From the NCBI GenBank assembly GCA_052379845.1, contig JBQTCF010000003.1: a stretch of 64,000 nt of DNA; one strand, given 5' to 3'. Of the stretch, positions 42,362-50,413 are shown in pieces; the first letter of the stretch is position 1; each line of letters starts with the position of its first letter. A model generated the notes under the pieces. It made no database searches. It had not been told where the DNA came from and saw only the letters and a program-made list of their open reading frames with translations. Made by a program: the position numbers and the translations under genes. The stretch is from Roseinatronobacter sp052379845 (GTDB lineage Bacteria; Pseudomonadota; Alphaproteobacteria; Rhodobacterales; Rhodobacteraceae).

Positions 42362-42456
42362 AACGTATGCTTGGCCTCGGCGGGTGGGTTAGCCATCTTG
42401 ACGGTTTGTTCAAGGGGTGTTTAGCATAACCCGCGCCATAGTAGACTGGCCTGTTC

Positions 42457-42472
42457 CTTATCGTAGGATAAG
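42457..42472. promoter_or_regulatory. Perfect inverted repeat before the second LysR gene
   Basis: CTTATC GTAG GATAAG lies 9 bp upstream of the lysR start and fits a T-N11-A LysR site. Binding here would be autoregulatory and could also affect the divergent abrB operon 96 bp away. Confidence 0.55.
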
Positions 42473-42480
42473 CAAAAATT

Positions 42481-43410
42481 ATGCAACCACGCCGAATTAA
42501 CCTGCCGCTGAACCCGCTGCGATCCTTTGCCGTGGCGTCGCGCCACAAGACATTCACCGCCGCAGCGCAAGAACTGGGGGTCAGTCAGGTTGCAATCAGC
42601 CGCCAGATTGCCATTCTGGAGGATTTTCTGGATGTCAGCCTGTTCGAGCGCGGCGTACGTTCTGCCAAGCTGACAGAAGTTGGCCGCGCCTTTGGCTTAG
42701 AGATTGCGGGCCTTTTCGATGATCTGGAACGCGCAACCCAGCGGATGATCAGTCATGAAACAGAGGGCACCGTCAATCTGCGGGTTCATCCCACTGTCGC
42801 GCATCACTGGCTTATGCCGAAATTGCTGGATTTCACACGCCAGCACCCTGACATTCGCGTGCGGTTTGATACGCGGGTTGAACCACTGGATTTTCGCGGC
42901 ACACATCTGGATGTTGCACTGCAATTGGGCAATGGCAATTGGCGCGACACGCGCACCCGCAAATTGTGGGACGAGGAAGTGGATGTCGTGTGCAGCCAGC
43001 GATATCTCGACTCTATCGGGGGGGTGGACACACCGCAGGATGTCACCAAGGGGGAACTGCTGCATTCGCGCTACAGGCGGCGGGCATGGGAATTCTGGGC
43101 GCGCGCGGTGAATGTAGACATGGATTTCAACGCCGGCACCGATTTTGATACATCGTTGCTGACCTTTTCTGCGGCGGAACAGGGGTTCGGGCTGACGGTT
43201 GGCCAATTGGGCTTGCTGGATGACGTCATTCGTCAGGGGCGGCTTGTCCGCCCGCTGGACATGCGTATTCCAACCGGCGCGGCGTTTTATGTCATATGGC
43301 CCACAACGGTTTCGGTCAGTGTGAAAACCAAACGGTTCATTGACTGGTTGCTGGACCAAGTGGGCCAGCCGCGCGAATTCTTCAAGTCTCGTCCGACACC
43401 ACGACCCTGA
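42481..43410 (+). CDS. LysR-type transcriptional regulator, GcvA-like
   Basis: This 309-residue regulator has a DNA-binding domain with NPLRSFAVASRHKTFTAAAQ, then GVSQVAISRQIAILEDFLDV, and an effector domain from about residue 95. The wording of the HTH and linker resembles the GcvA subgroup. It lies divergent to abrB-hydroxyacid dehydrogenase and upstream of the SDR-MmgE-ECH genes, so it may control either set. Confidence 0.88.
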   Translation: MQPRRINLPLNPLRSFAVASRHKTFTAAAQELGVSQVAISRQIAILEDFLDVSLFERGVRSAKLTEVGRAFGLEIAGLFDDLERATQRMISHETEGTVNLRVHPTVAHHWLMPKLLDFTRQHPDIRVRFDTRVEPLDFRGTHLDVALQLGNGNWRDTRTRKLWDEEVDVVCSQRYLDSIGGVDTPQDVTKGELLHSRYRRRAWEFWARAVNVDMDFNAGTDFDTSLLTFSAAEQGFGLTVGQLGLLDDVIRQGRLVRPLDMRIPTGAAFYVIWPTTVSVSVKTKRFIDWLLDQVGQPREFFKSRPTPRP

Positions 43411-43514
43411 TCCCGGTCAGACCCGCGATTTGCCGAGCCTGACCTCTAATCAGGTATTTTCGCGCGCAACCCCTGTTAAGCTGAGTTTGAATTCGCTGAC
43501 AGCAGGGGGGACAC

Positions 43515-44306
43515 ATGAGCGGTCGTCTGGACGGAAAGATAGCAATCATAACCGGCGCAGGGCAGCAACCGGGGACCACCCCGGGCAATGGCCGCGCCAC
43601 CGCCCTGCGCTTCGCACAGGAAGGGGCGACCTGTGTGCTGGTTGATGTGAACCCTGATTGGGCCAATGAAACGCTGGACATGATCGGCGGGGGCGATTCA
43701 ATCGTTGTCACCGCAGATGTGACAGACGAACGTGCCTGTCAGGGCATTGTGCAGCAAACCCTTCAGCGTTTTGGCCGGATAGATGTGTTGCACAGCAATG
43801 TCGGCATGTCCAAGGGCGACCGCGCAACCCCGGATCTGGACAGTGATGTCTGGGACAGGTTGATGACGCTGAACCTGAAAAGCATGTTCATGCTGTGCAA
43901 GGCCACGTTGCCCACGATGCGCATGCAAGGGGGCGGGTCGATCATCACCATTTCCTCCACCGCCTCGAAAGCGATGCGCCCGACGGTGGCCTACAAGACA
44001 TCAAAAGGGGCCATCAACACCTTTACCCAGCATGTCGCCGCCGAGAATGCGAAATTCGGTGTGCGGGCCAATGTCATCCTGCCCGGCCTGATCAATACGC
44101 CCATGGCCATTGAACGCCGCGCGCAGGAATCAGGCCGCCCCCGCGAGGATATTCAGGCAGAACGCGATGCATTGGTGCCCATGGGCCATATGGGGACTGC
44201 GTGGGATGTGGCGAATGCCGCCGTGTTTCTGGCCTCGGATGAGGCGAAATACATCACTGGTGTCCTGCTGCCCGTGGATGGCGGTCTGCTGCTGAAACGG
44301 GGGTAA
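43515..44306 (+). CDS. Short-chain dehydrogenase/reductase with modified cofactor loop
   Basis: This 263-residue SDR has the catalytic motifs ISSTASKA (Ser near 149) and YKTSK (near 162). The glycine loop is extended to TGAGQQPGTTPGNGRATA (canonical TGxxxGxG), and the NNAG motif reads SNVG. It ends LPVDGGLLLKRG, normal for the family. The start at 43515 follows AGGGGGGA. It is 4 bp from the MmgE/PrpD gene, so it is in one operon. Oxidation of a hydroxyacyl or alcohol intermediate is likely. Confidence 0.88.
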   Translation: MSGRLDGKIAIITGAGQQPGTTPGNGRATALRFAQEGATCVLVDVNPDWANETLDMIGGGDSIVVTADVTDERACQGIVQQTLQRFGRIDVLHSNVGMSKGDRATPDLDSDVWDRLMTLNLKSMFMLCKATLPTMRMQGGGSIITISSTASKAMRPTVAYKTSKGAINTFTQHVAAENAKFGVRANVILPGLINTPMAIERRAQESGRPREDIQAERDALVPMGHMGTAWDVANAAVFLASDEAKYITGVLLPVDGGLLLKRG

Positions 44307-44310
44307 CCAG

Positions 44311-45699
44311 ATGACAACCAATCCCCTGATAACCCTTGCACAGGCCGCCGATTCATGGCGCAGTTGCGATATGCCCGCCCCGGTTTTGCATGACGCGCGG
44401 CGCGCGGTTCTGGACTGGTTCGCGGCCATGCTGCCGGGGTGCACCGAAGGGCCAGCCCCAGCGCTGGCGCGCGTGTTGCACGCTGCCCGTGGTGAGGGGG
44501 CTGCGATCTCATATGTTGATGGCAGTTGCGGACATGCGCGCCATGCGGCCTTGTTGAACGGGGTTGCCAGCCACACGGCAGAATTTGACGATATCTTCCG
44601 CGATGGCGGGTATCATCCCGGTAGTCCCACAATTTCGGCGGCGCTGGCGGTTGCGCAATCCGAAGGGGCCACAGCACAGGCGTTCTACCGCGCGGTCATT
44701 GGCGGGTATGAAGTGGGGTGCCGCATTGCCATTGCCCTGCAGCCCAGCCATTACCGAAACTGGCACATAACCGCGACGGTCGGCACCATGGGCGCGGCGG
44801 TGGCAACGGCCATGCTGAAGGGGTGCGGCGCGGACGGGATTGGCAATGCCATCGCCATTGCCAGCAGTTTCGCAGGCGGTCATCAGGAAAATCTGCAAGG
44901 GCAGGGAATGACCAAACCCCTGCATTGCGGGCACGCCGCCGAAGCGGGGGTGCTTGCCGGGCTTGCCGCTGCCGCAGGGGTAACAGGTTCGCCCGACAGC
45001 CTGCATGCCGCCCATGGCTATGCGGCGGCCACCAGTGACACGACCGGCAACTGGGATGCAGGGCTTCAGGGCCTTGGCGAATGGACCCCCATTTCGCGCA
45101 TGACGTTCAAGAATCACGGGTGCTGCGGTCATATTTTTCCCACGCTGGACGGGTTGCGCGCGGTGCAGGCGCAGCGCCCTTTCGGCCCCGAGGACGTGGC
45201 CCATATCGCAGTGCAGGGCTATGGCCCGACAGCCGCCATCTGTGACAGGCTGCGCGTGGACAGTGCCGCCGATGCCCGCTTCAGCGTGCAATATTGCGCA
45301 GCGGCCTTGTTGCATTTGGGTGGCGTGCGGCTGGACGCGTTCACACCTGCATCGCTTGCGCGCGCTGACCTGCGGGCCTTCATGCCGAAGGTGACAGTCA
45401 CTGCAGACCCCCAGATTGCCGCCGCCTATCCGGCGCGCAGGCAGGCAAGGCTTATCATAACCTTCACCAATGGTGACGTTGTCACGCATTTCCAACCTAC
45501 CCGCAAGGGTGACCCGGATGACCCGTTAACTGACACCGATCTGTTTGAGAAGTTTGCCGAACTGACGTCCGGGGTACTTGACCCCAAGGTGGCGGGCGGC
45601 CTGCGCGACAGGATCATGCTGTCGGACGATGTGCCGTCGCGCGTCGCGCTTCTGCCCTGCAACGGTCCAGAACCTGATTTGCACAACCCGCAAGGATGA
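44311..45699 (+). CDS. MmgE/PrpD family protein (2-methylcitrate dehydratase-like)
   Basis: This 462-residue protein belongs to a family that includes 2-methylcitrate dehydratase, cis-aconitate decarboxylase and iminodisuccinate epimerase. Recognisable motifs are SHTAEFDDIF (near residue 87), FKNHGCCGHIFPTLDGL (near 269), and a large helical N-terminal domain followed by a small lid domain. It probably dehydrates or isomerises a polycarboxylate. It sits between the SDR and the crotonase-family gene with 4-bp and 5-bp spacing. Confidence 0.88.
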   Translation: MTTNPLITLAQAADSWRSCDMPAPVLHDARRAVLDWFAAMLPGCTEGPAPALARVLHAARGEGAAISYVDGSCGHARHAALLNGVASHTAEFDDIFRDGGYHPGSPTISAALAVAQSEGATAQAFYRAVIGGYEVGCRIAIALQPSHYRNWHITATVGTMGAAVATAMLKGCGADGIGNAIAIASSFAGGHQENLQGQGMTKPLHCGHAAEAGVLAGLAAAAGVTGSPDSLHAAHGYAAATSDTTGNWDAGLQGLGEWTPISRMTFKNHGCCGHIFPTLDGLRAVQAQRPFGPEDVAHIAVQGYGPTAAICDRLRVDSAADARFSVQYCAAALLHLGGVRLDAFTPASLARADLRAFMPKVTVTADPQIAAAYPARRQARLIITFTNGDVVTHFQPTRKGDPDDPLTDTDLFEKFAELTSGVLDPKVAGGLRDRIMLSDDVPSRVALLPCNGPEPDLHNPQG

Positions 45700-45704
45700 T
45701 ACCC

Positions 45705-46523
45705 ATGAAAGATACCAGCATCCCTTCTGCGCCGCAGGCCGCGTTTATTGAAACCGAAATTCGCGGCGCAATCGCGGTGATCCGCCTGAACCGGCCAGAG
45801 GTGCGCAACGCCATCAATGACCAGATGCGTCAAGAGCTTGTGAATGCCTTTGAATGGGCGGATACAACGCCCCAGATCCGCGCCGTCATTCTGACGGGGG
45901 CGGGCAAAGGGTTTTGTTCCGGGGGCGATATTGGCGGCATGCGCGAGCGTCTGAATGCGCCACAAGACGAAGTTTCCTTCAACGGCTGGATGCGCCAGAA
46001 AAAAACCCATCGCGGCGTTGCCGTTATTCACGGCTGCACAAAACCCGTGATCGCAGCGATGAACGGTGCGGCATTCGGCCTTGGCCTTGATATGGCGATG
46101 GCGTGCGATTTCATCATCGCGGCAGATGGCGCAAAAATGTCCATGAGCTTTCTGAAGCGCGGGCTGGTTTCGGACGGGGGCGGGATGTATTTTCTGCCCC
46201 GCCGTGTCGGGCTGTCGCGGGCGAAGGAACTTATCCTGTCAGGGCGCGTGGTGCAGGCCGAGGAAGCGGTGTCAATTGGTCTGGTCGACCGGGTATGCAG
46301 CGGCGAAACATTGCTGGATGCGGCATGCGCATGGGCCGAAGAGTTAACCCAAGGGTCCCCCGCTGCAGTGGCCCTGACCAAGGCTATTCTGGACAAGACA
46401 TTCGAAAGTTCGGACGAAGACATCTTTGCGCTTGGCCGGCAAGCGCAGGCAATCTGCTATTCAACCAAGGAACATCGCGCGTCGGTTGAATCCTTCCTGC
46501 GGAAAACTGACACAAATCCATAG
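45705..46523 (+). CDS. Enoyl-CoA hydratase/isomerase family protein
   Basis: This 272-residue crotonase-fold enzyme has the oxyanion-hole motif GFCSGGDIGGM near residue 67 and AAFGLGLDMAMACD near 123. In the active-site loop it reads GLVSDGGGMYFLPR, with Asp rather than the second Glu of true hydratases, as in PaaG-like isomerases, so isomerisation may be its main activity. The ATG at 45705 lies 8 nt after AAGGA; an ATG at 45696 is also in frame. It is the last gene of the SDR-MmgE operon. Confidence 0.88.
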   Translation: MKDTSIPSAPQAAFIETEIRGAIAVIRLNRPEVRNAINDQMRQELVNAFEWADTTPQIRAVILTGAGKGFCSGGDIGGMRERLNAPQDEVSFNGWMRQKKTHRGVAVIHGCTKPVIAAMNGAAFGLGLDMAMACDFIIAADGAKMSMSFLKRGLVSDGGGMYFLPRRVGLSRAKELILSGRVVQAEEAVSIGLVDRVCSGETLLDAACAWAEELTQGSPAAVALTKAILDKTFESSDEDIFALGRQAQAICYSTKEHRASVESFLRKTDTNP

Positions 46524-46561
46524 GTGCGCTGTCACGCAAGGGCAGGGCGCATGCCCTGCAT

Positions 46562-46598
46562 GCCCGCCCCCGATGCGCAGCCCATCGCGGGGGCGGGC
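46562..46598. terminator. GC-rich hairpin between convergent genes
   Basis: GCCCGCCCCCGATG (46562-46575) pairs with CATCGCGGGGGCGGGC (46583-46598) except for a 2-nt bulge. It lies between the stops of the crotonase gene and the convergent amidase. There is no T-run, but it is long and positioned to limit read-through in both directions. Confidence 0.55.
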
Positions 46599-46614
46599 CT
46601 GCAACCCGTGCGGG

Positions 46615-48033
46615 TTATGCGCAGGCCAGCGCGGGTTCCTTGCTGGCGCATATGGCGGGGCGCTGTGCCCGCCAGTTGGTGGCCAATTCATAGGCATGGC
46701 CTGCCCGCATCAAATCCGCTTCTTCAAAGGGGCGCGCGACAAGCTGCAGGCCCAGTGGCAAACCCTGTGGCCCAAAGCCACCACATAGCGATAGTGCAGG
46801 AACCCCCGCCACATTGAAGGGGAAGGTGAAATTGGGCTTGGTCAGATTGTCCCATCGCGGCACCTGATCAATCAGCGGCGCTTCACCGGGGTTTGATGCG
46901 GTCAGCAAGATGTCGACATCGCGCATGACCGCCGCCAGTTCCGCGCACAGTTCCCGCCGGAAACGAACGGCCTGCAGGTAATCGGCCCCCGTAACGAAAC
47001 TGCCAAGGAACATACGGTCCCGAACCCGCGCTGAAAACGTATCAAGGCGCGTCATTGCCCAGTCTTCATAGGCGGCCAACCGTTCAGCGGCGGAAATCAG
47101 AAAACCGCAGGCGGACCAGTCCTGCAGGGGGGGCAAGGTCACATCGACCACAGTTGCGCCCGCACCCTCGTAAATTTTTATGGCATCGGTGATGCTGGCC
47201 TGGGTTGCTGCGGAAACCGGGTGGTCGGTTTCATGGAAATGGCGCACAACGCCAATGCGCAGCCCCCTGACCCCGCCGCCAATTCCCGAAACATAATCAG
47301 GGACGGGCCTGTTGGCGCTGGCCGGGTCGGCGGGGTCATGGCCAGCAAGGCTTTGCAACATTATGGCGCAATCCTCGACGGTCCAGCACATGGGGCCGAT
47401 ATGGTCCAGGCTATAGGCCGCTGGCGCAACGCCCGCGCGGCTGACCAGCCCATAGGTCGGCTTCAAGCCCGCAATTCCGCACAGGGACGCCGGCCCGCGA
47501 ATGGACCCGCCCGTATCTGTTCCGATCCCGCCCAGAACCAGACCTGCCGCCACTGCCGCGCCGGTCCCGCTGGACGATCCGGCGGTAAAATGCGCAGTAT
47601 TCCACGGGTTGCGTGAAGGCGGATCAGGCAGGTCAAAGGACGGGCCGCCATCTGCGAATTCATGCGTTGTCAGTTTGCCCATCAGAACGGACCCTGCCGC
47701 ATCCAGACTGGCCGCGCAGGTCGCGTCCTTATCCGGTATGTTGTCGGCCAGAAAACGCGACTGGCAGGTTGTCAGAATGCCCTTGGTATCCACAATATCC
47801 TTCAGGCCGACCGGAATGCCATGCATCTGGCTGCGCGGGCCTGATGCCATGATCTCGGCCTCGGCCTTGCGCGCATCACTTAGGGCGCGGTCTTCTGTCA
47901 GGGTCACAAAGGCATGAAGCTCTGGTTCCAGGGCGCGAATGCGTGCAAGGCAGTCTTGCGTCAGTTCCACGGGGGACATGGTTTTTGCGGCCAGCGCTTT
48001 TGCGGCTGCAGCAATGGTGGGGATCTGTGACAT
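46615..48033 (-). CDS. Amidase-signature hydrolase, AtzE/GatA-like, copy 1
   Basis: This 472-residue amidase uses a Ser-cisSer-Lys triad, visible as Lys78 (GLKDI), Ser153 (AGSSSGTG) and Ser177 (GTDTGGSIRG), with the canonical 75 and 24 residue spacing. It has no signal peptide and is cytoplasmic. It is most similar in the window to copy 3 (52517-53965), sharing THEFA.GGPSFDLP.PP.RNPWN. A 66-residue AtzG/GatC-like protein is encoded 11 bp upstream, so the active form is probably a heterocomplex. Amide, carbamoyl or urea-type substrates are all possible. Confidence 0.9.
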   Translation of the reverse strand: MSQIPTIAAAAKALAAKTMSPVELTQDCLARIRALEPELHAFVTLTEDRALSDARKAEAEIMASGPRSQMHGIPVGLKDIVDTKGILTTCQSRFLADNIPDKDATCAASLDAAGSVLMGKLTTHEFADGGPSFDLPDPPSRNPWNTAHFTAGSSSGTGAAVAAGLVLGGIGTDTGGSIRGPASLCGIAGLKPTYGLVSRAGVAPAAYSLDHIGPMCWTVEDCAIMLQSLAGHDPADPASANRPVPDYVSGIGGGVRGLRIGVVRHFHETDHPVSAATQASITDAIKIYEGAGATVVDVTLPPLQDWSACGFLISAAERLAAYEDWAMTRLDTFSARVRDRMFLGSFVTGADYLQAVRFRRELCAELAAVMRDVDILLTASNPGEAPLIDQVPRWDNLTKPNFTFPFNVAGVPALSLCGGFGPQGLPLGLQLVARPFEEADLMRAGHAYELATNWRAQRPAICASKEPALACA

Positions 48034-48044
48034 GGGGGGGTCCT

Positions 48045-48245
48045 TCAGGTTGAAGATGGCTGCACAGGGGCAAAAATTGCCATGGGTTCGGCCATGTGGG
48101 TGCGTGGTTTGCGAACACGCGCCGCCATGGCGCGCACCAGACCGTAGGCCTCGTAAAACTCCGCGAGTTCGGCGTCGTCATAGGTCAGGCCTTGCTGGGC
48201 GATAAGCGCGTGGAAATCCTTTCGGGATAGGTCGGTCTGTGTCAT
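48045..48245 (-). CDS. Small AtzG/GatC-like partner protein of amidase 1
   Basis: This 66-residue soluble protein begins MTQTDLSRKDFHALIAQQG, is helical throughout and ends with AEPMAIFAP, a Glu-Pro-x-x-x-Phe motif shared with the other three small proteins that precede amidases here. Length and position match AtzG (DUF4089-like), the GatC-like subunit that stabilises AtzE. The ATG at 48245 was preferred because the longer frame extends into the promoter region. The function is inferred from architecture. Confidence 0.75.
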   Translation of the reverse strand: MTQTDLSRKDFHALIAQQGLTYDDAELAEFYEAYGLVRAMAARVRKPRTHMAEPMAIFAPVQPSST

Positions 48246-48312
48246 TCGATGCCTCTTTCTTGGAAGGAATGCTGCGGGCAGGGCGAAAGCCTGCCTTGGG
48301 AAGTATGCAGTA

Positions 48313-48322
48313 TTGTATCCAA
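48313..48322 (+). promoter_or_regulatory. TTGTATNCAA element 1
   Basis: TTGTATCCAA within ATTG-TATC-CAAT, 68 bp upstream of the small-protein/amidase-1 start. It shares the 12-mer TATTGTATCCAA with element 5 in the other amidase/ABC promoter region. Confidence 0.6.
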
Positions 48323-48480
48323 TTTGCGCCAAGCGAATCTTGAATGCGGGAACAGATTGCAGTTTTGGCGAGGGCATATGCCTTGAATCTGTCACCTAGA
48401 CCAATTTTTCATCAAATTTCTGTCAGGCTTTACCACCGGTGTATTGGTTTTCTGCAAAAAAATAAGGCGAGATGCTAAAT

Positions 48481-48490
48481 TTGAATACAA
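48481..48490 (-). promoter_or_regulatory. TTGTATNCAA element 2
   Basis: TTGAATACAA on the plus strand, reading TTGTATTCAA on the minus strand. It lies centrally in the divergent region. Confidence 0.5.
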
Positions 48491-48643
48491 ATTGGTTTAG
48501 AAAGTTGGATTGGATTTGGTGGGGGTTGAGTTGATTGCTTAAGGTATATGAACTTAATACACTGAAAAGCATGTATTAAATCTATTTAAACTTGAACTGC
48601 CCCAAGTGATTCCATCGACATAAGGTCATTTACACATGCTATT

Positions 48644-48653
48644 TTGTATCCAA
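48644..48653 (+). promoter_or_regulatory. TTGTATNCAA element 3, in a perfect inverted repeat
   Basis: TTGTATCCAA sits inside ATTTTG-TATC-CAAAAT (48641-48656), a perfect 6-bp dyad, about 65 bp upstream of the second small-protein/amidase operon. Confidence 0.65.
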
Positions 48654-48718
48654 AATATGATAAATACATTACACCGTGTCCCATATTGGTGCGGTCTTAA
48701 CAGGGAAAGGGAAGTCGC

Positions 48719-48931
48719 ATGTCCGAAATCGTTGCAACACAAGCACTTGTTACGCAAACCATCAAGTTCTGGTCCGGGATTGAGGTCCCCAATGCCGCTG
48801 CCATGCACATGGCCGGGCAGTTTCTGGCGGCGCGCGATGATCTTGCACCCCTGCGCGGCAAGGCCCGGTTCGAGGATGAACCCGCAAGCTTTCTGGCCGC
48901 CCTTCAGTCCACCAAGGAGTGCATGGAATGA
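48719..48931 (+). CDS. Small AtzG/GatC-like partner protein of amidase 2
   Basis: This 70-residue helical protein begins MSEIVATQALVTQTIKFWSG and carries DEPASFLAAL near its C-terminus, the shared E-P-A-x-F motif. Its stop overlaps the amidase start (ATGA), so synthesis is coupled in a 1:1-like fashion. An AAAGGGA ribosome site precedes it. It is inferred to be the structural subunit of the downstream amidase. Confidence 0.78.
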   Translation: MSEIVATQALVTQTIKFWSGIEVPNAAAMHMAGQFLAARDDLAPLRGKARFEDEPASFLAALQSTKECME

Positions 48932-50367
48932 CCAAGCTGGAAACAAGGTTCGAAAGCCTGACATCGCTAAGTGTCGTGGAGCAGGCGGACGCTGTTGCGC
49001 GCGGGGACACCACTGCAGTGGCCCTGACCGAAGCCGCGCTTGCCGCCTTTGAACTGCAAAATCCGTCCATCAATGCCGTAATCTGGTTGCAGCAAGATGC
49101 CGCGCTGGAAGCCGCAAGCGCGCTGGACGCAATGCAACGCGCAGGCCGCCCGCTGGGGCCGCTGCATGGTGTGCCGCTGGCCCATAAGGATATGTATTAT
49201 CAGGCTGGAAAACCCTGCACTTGCGGGTCTGAAATCCGCAAGAATTTTGTGCCGGACTACACTGCAACGGTGATTGAACGCTTGCACGCGGCCGGTTCGC
49301 TGACATTGGGTGGCTTGAACATGGCCGAATTTGCCCAGAACCCCACGGGGCACAATGCGCATTTTGGCGATTGCTGCAATCCGTGGGATCTGGCCTATTG
49401 CACAGGGGGGTCATCGTCCGGGTCAGGGGCGGCTGTGGCCGCGCGCTGTGTAGGGGCCTCGCTGGGGTCCGATACGGGCGGGTCCATCCGGTTGCCTGCA
49501 GCGCTTTGCGGTGTGACGGGCATCAAGGGCACGCAAACCCGCGTGTCGCGCTATGGCGTCATGCCCTTGTCCTTCTCGGCGGATAATGTCGGCCCGCTGG
49601 CGCGGTCGGCGCGCGATTGTGCGCGTATCATGTCGGTCATTGCAGGGCATGACCCGAAAGACCCGACATCCGCACCAAACCCCGTCCCCGATTACGAGGG
49701 CGCGTTGACAGGCGATATTCGGGGCCTGCGTGTGGGTGTGCCGACAAATTACTTCTTCGATGAGATTGATGAGGAAGTGAATGCCGCCTTCGTGCAGGCA
49801 ATGACTGTTCTGGCGGACCGAGGGGCAGTTCTGGTTCCCGTGACATTGCCGCATATGGCCGATATCAGCGCGTATGGTGGCATTGTTTCGCGCTGCGAAG
49901 GGGCCGCCATTCATGGGCAATGGATGCGCGACGCCCCCGAAAGCTATTCTGTGCACCTAAGTGCAAGACTGTATGGCGGCAATGCCATTCCTGCCGTCAT
50001 GTATCTTGAAGCGCTGAACCGCAGGGGGGCTATCTTGCAGTCCTTTGCACATGATGTGTTCGGGGCGTGTGATGTGTTTGTTGCCCCTGCGCTGCGCACC
50101 AAGGTTCCCACCCGCTATGAAACCGATATAGACAGCGGGCGCGATGGCACAATCGAAGCGTTCATGAATGTGTCAATCAACACACGGCCCGCGAACTATC
50201 TTGGGCTGCCGTCGGCGTCGGTTCCTTGCGGGTTTGACAGCAATGGTCTGCCCATCGGGTTGCTGGTGCATGGCCGGCCATTTGCCGAAGGGCGCGTGCT
50301 GAAAGTCGCAGATGCCTATCAGCGTGACACAGACTGGCATTTGCAACGCCCCCCGATTGCGGCCTGA
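48928..50367 (+). CDS. Amidase-signature hydrolase, AtzE/GatA-like, copy 2
   Basis: This 479-residue amidase has the triad Lys87 (AHKDMYY), Ser162 (GGSSSGSG) and Ser186 (SDTGGSIRLP). It forms a subgroup with copy 4 (61701-63134): both have GPLHG..LAHKDMYY.AG and CGSEIR. Its start overlaps the small partner gene by 4 bp. It is cytoplasmic, without a signal peptide. The substrate is unknown, but the two subgroups suggest at least two different amide bonds are hydrolysed by this island. Confidence 0.9.
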   Translation: MTKLETRFESLTSLSVVEQADAVARGDTTAVALTEAALAAFELQNPSINAVIWLQQDAALEAASALDAMQRAGRPLGPLHGVPLAHKDMYYQAGKPCTCGSEIRKNFVPDYTATVIERLHAAGSLTLGGLNMAEFAQNPTGHNAHFGDCCNPWDLAYCTGGSSSGSGAAVAARCVGASLGSDTGGSIRLPAALCGVTGIKGTQTRVSRYGVMPLSFSADNVGPLARSARDCARIMSVIAGHDPKDPTSAPNPVPDYEGALTGDIRGLRVGVPTNYFFDEIDEEVNAAFVQAMTVLADRGAVLVPVTLPHMADISAYGGIVSRCEGAAIHGQWMRDAPESYSVHLSARLYGGNAIPAVMYLEALNRRGAILQSFAHDVFGACDVFVAPALRTKVPTRYETDIDSGRDGTIEAFMNVSINTRPANYLGLPSASVPCGFDSNGLPIGLLVHGRPFAEGRVLKVADAYQRDTDWHLQRPPIAA

Positions 50368-50374
50368 CCTCATG

Positions 50375-50403
50375 CCCGCGCCCCAATGGATCGGGGGCGC
50401 GGG
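50375..50403. terminator. Strong GC hairpin between convergent genes
   Basis: CCCGCGCCCC (50375-50384) and GGGGCGCGGG (50394-50403) form a perfect 10-bp stem, followed by GTTTC on the plus strand. It separates the convergent amidase 2 and acetamidase genes; the T-run is weak. Confidence 0.6.
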
Positions 50404-50413
50404 GTTTCAGGGG

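Larger units (their letters stand above)
48246..48718. promoter_or_regulatory. AT-rich divergent promoter region between amidase operons 1 and 2
   Basis: 473 bp without a convincing gene. The centre (48400-48650) is far more AT-rich than its surroundings. It contains three TTGTATNCAA elements (48313-48322, 48481-48490 inverted, 48644-48653) listed separately. Confidence 0.6.

Noticed and set aside
46615..48245. GatCAB amidotransferase for tRNA
   Set aside because: No GatB is present and four GatA-like copies with different small partners in a catabolic setting do not fit a housekeeping amidotransferase.
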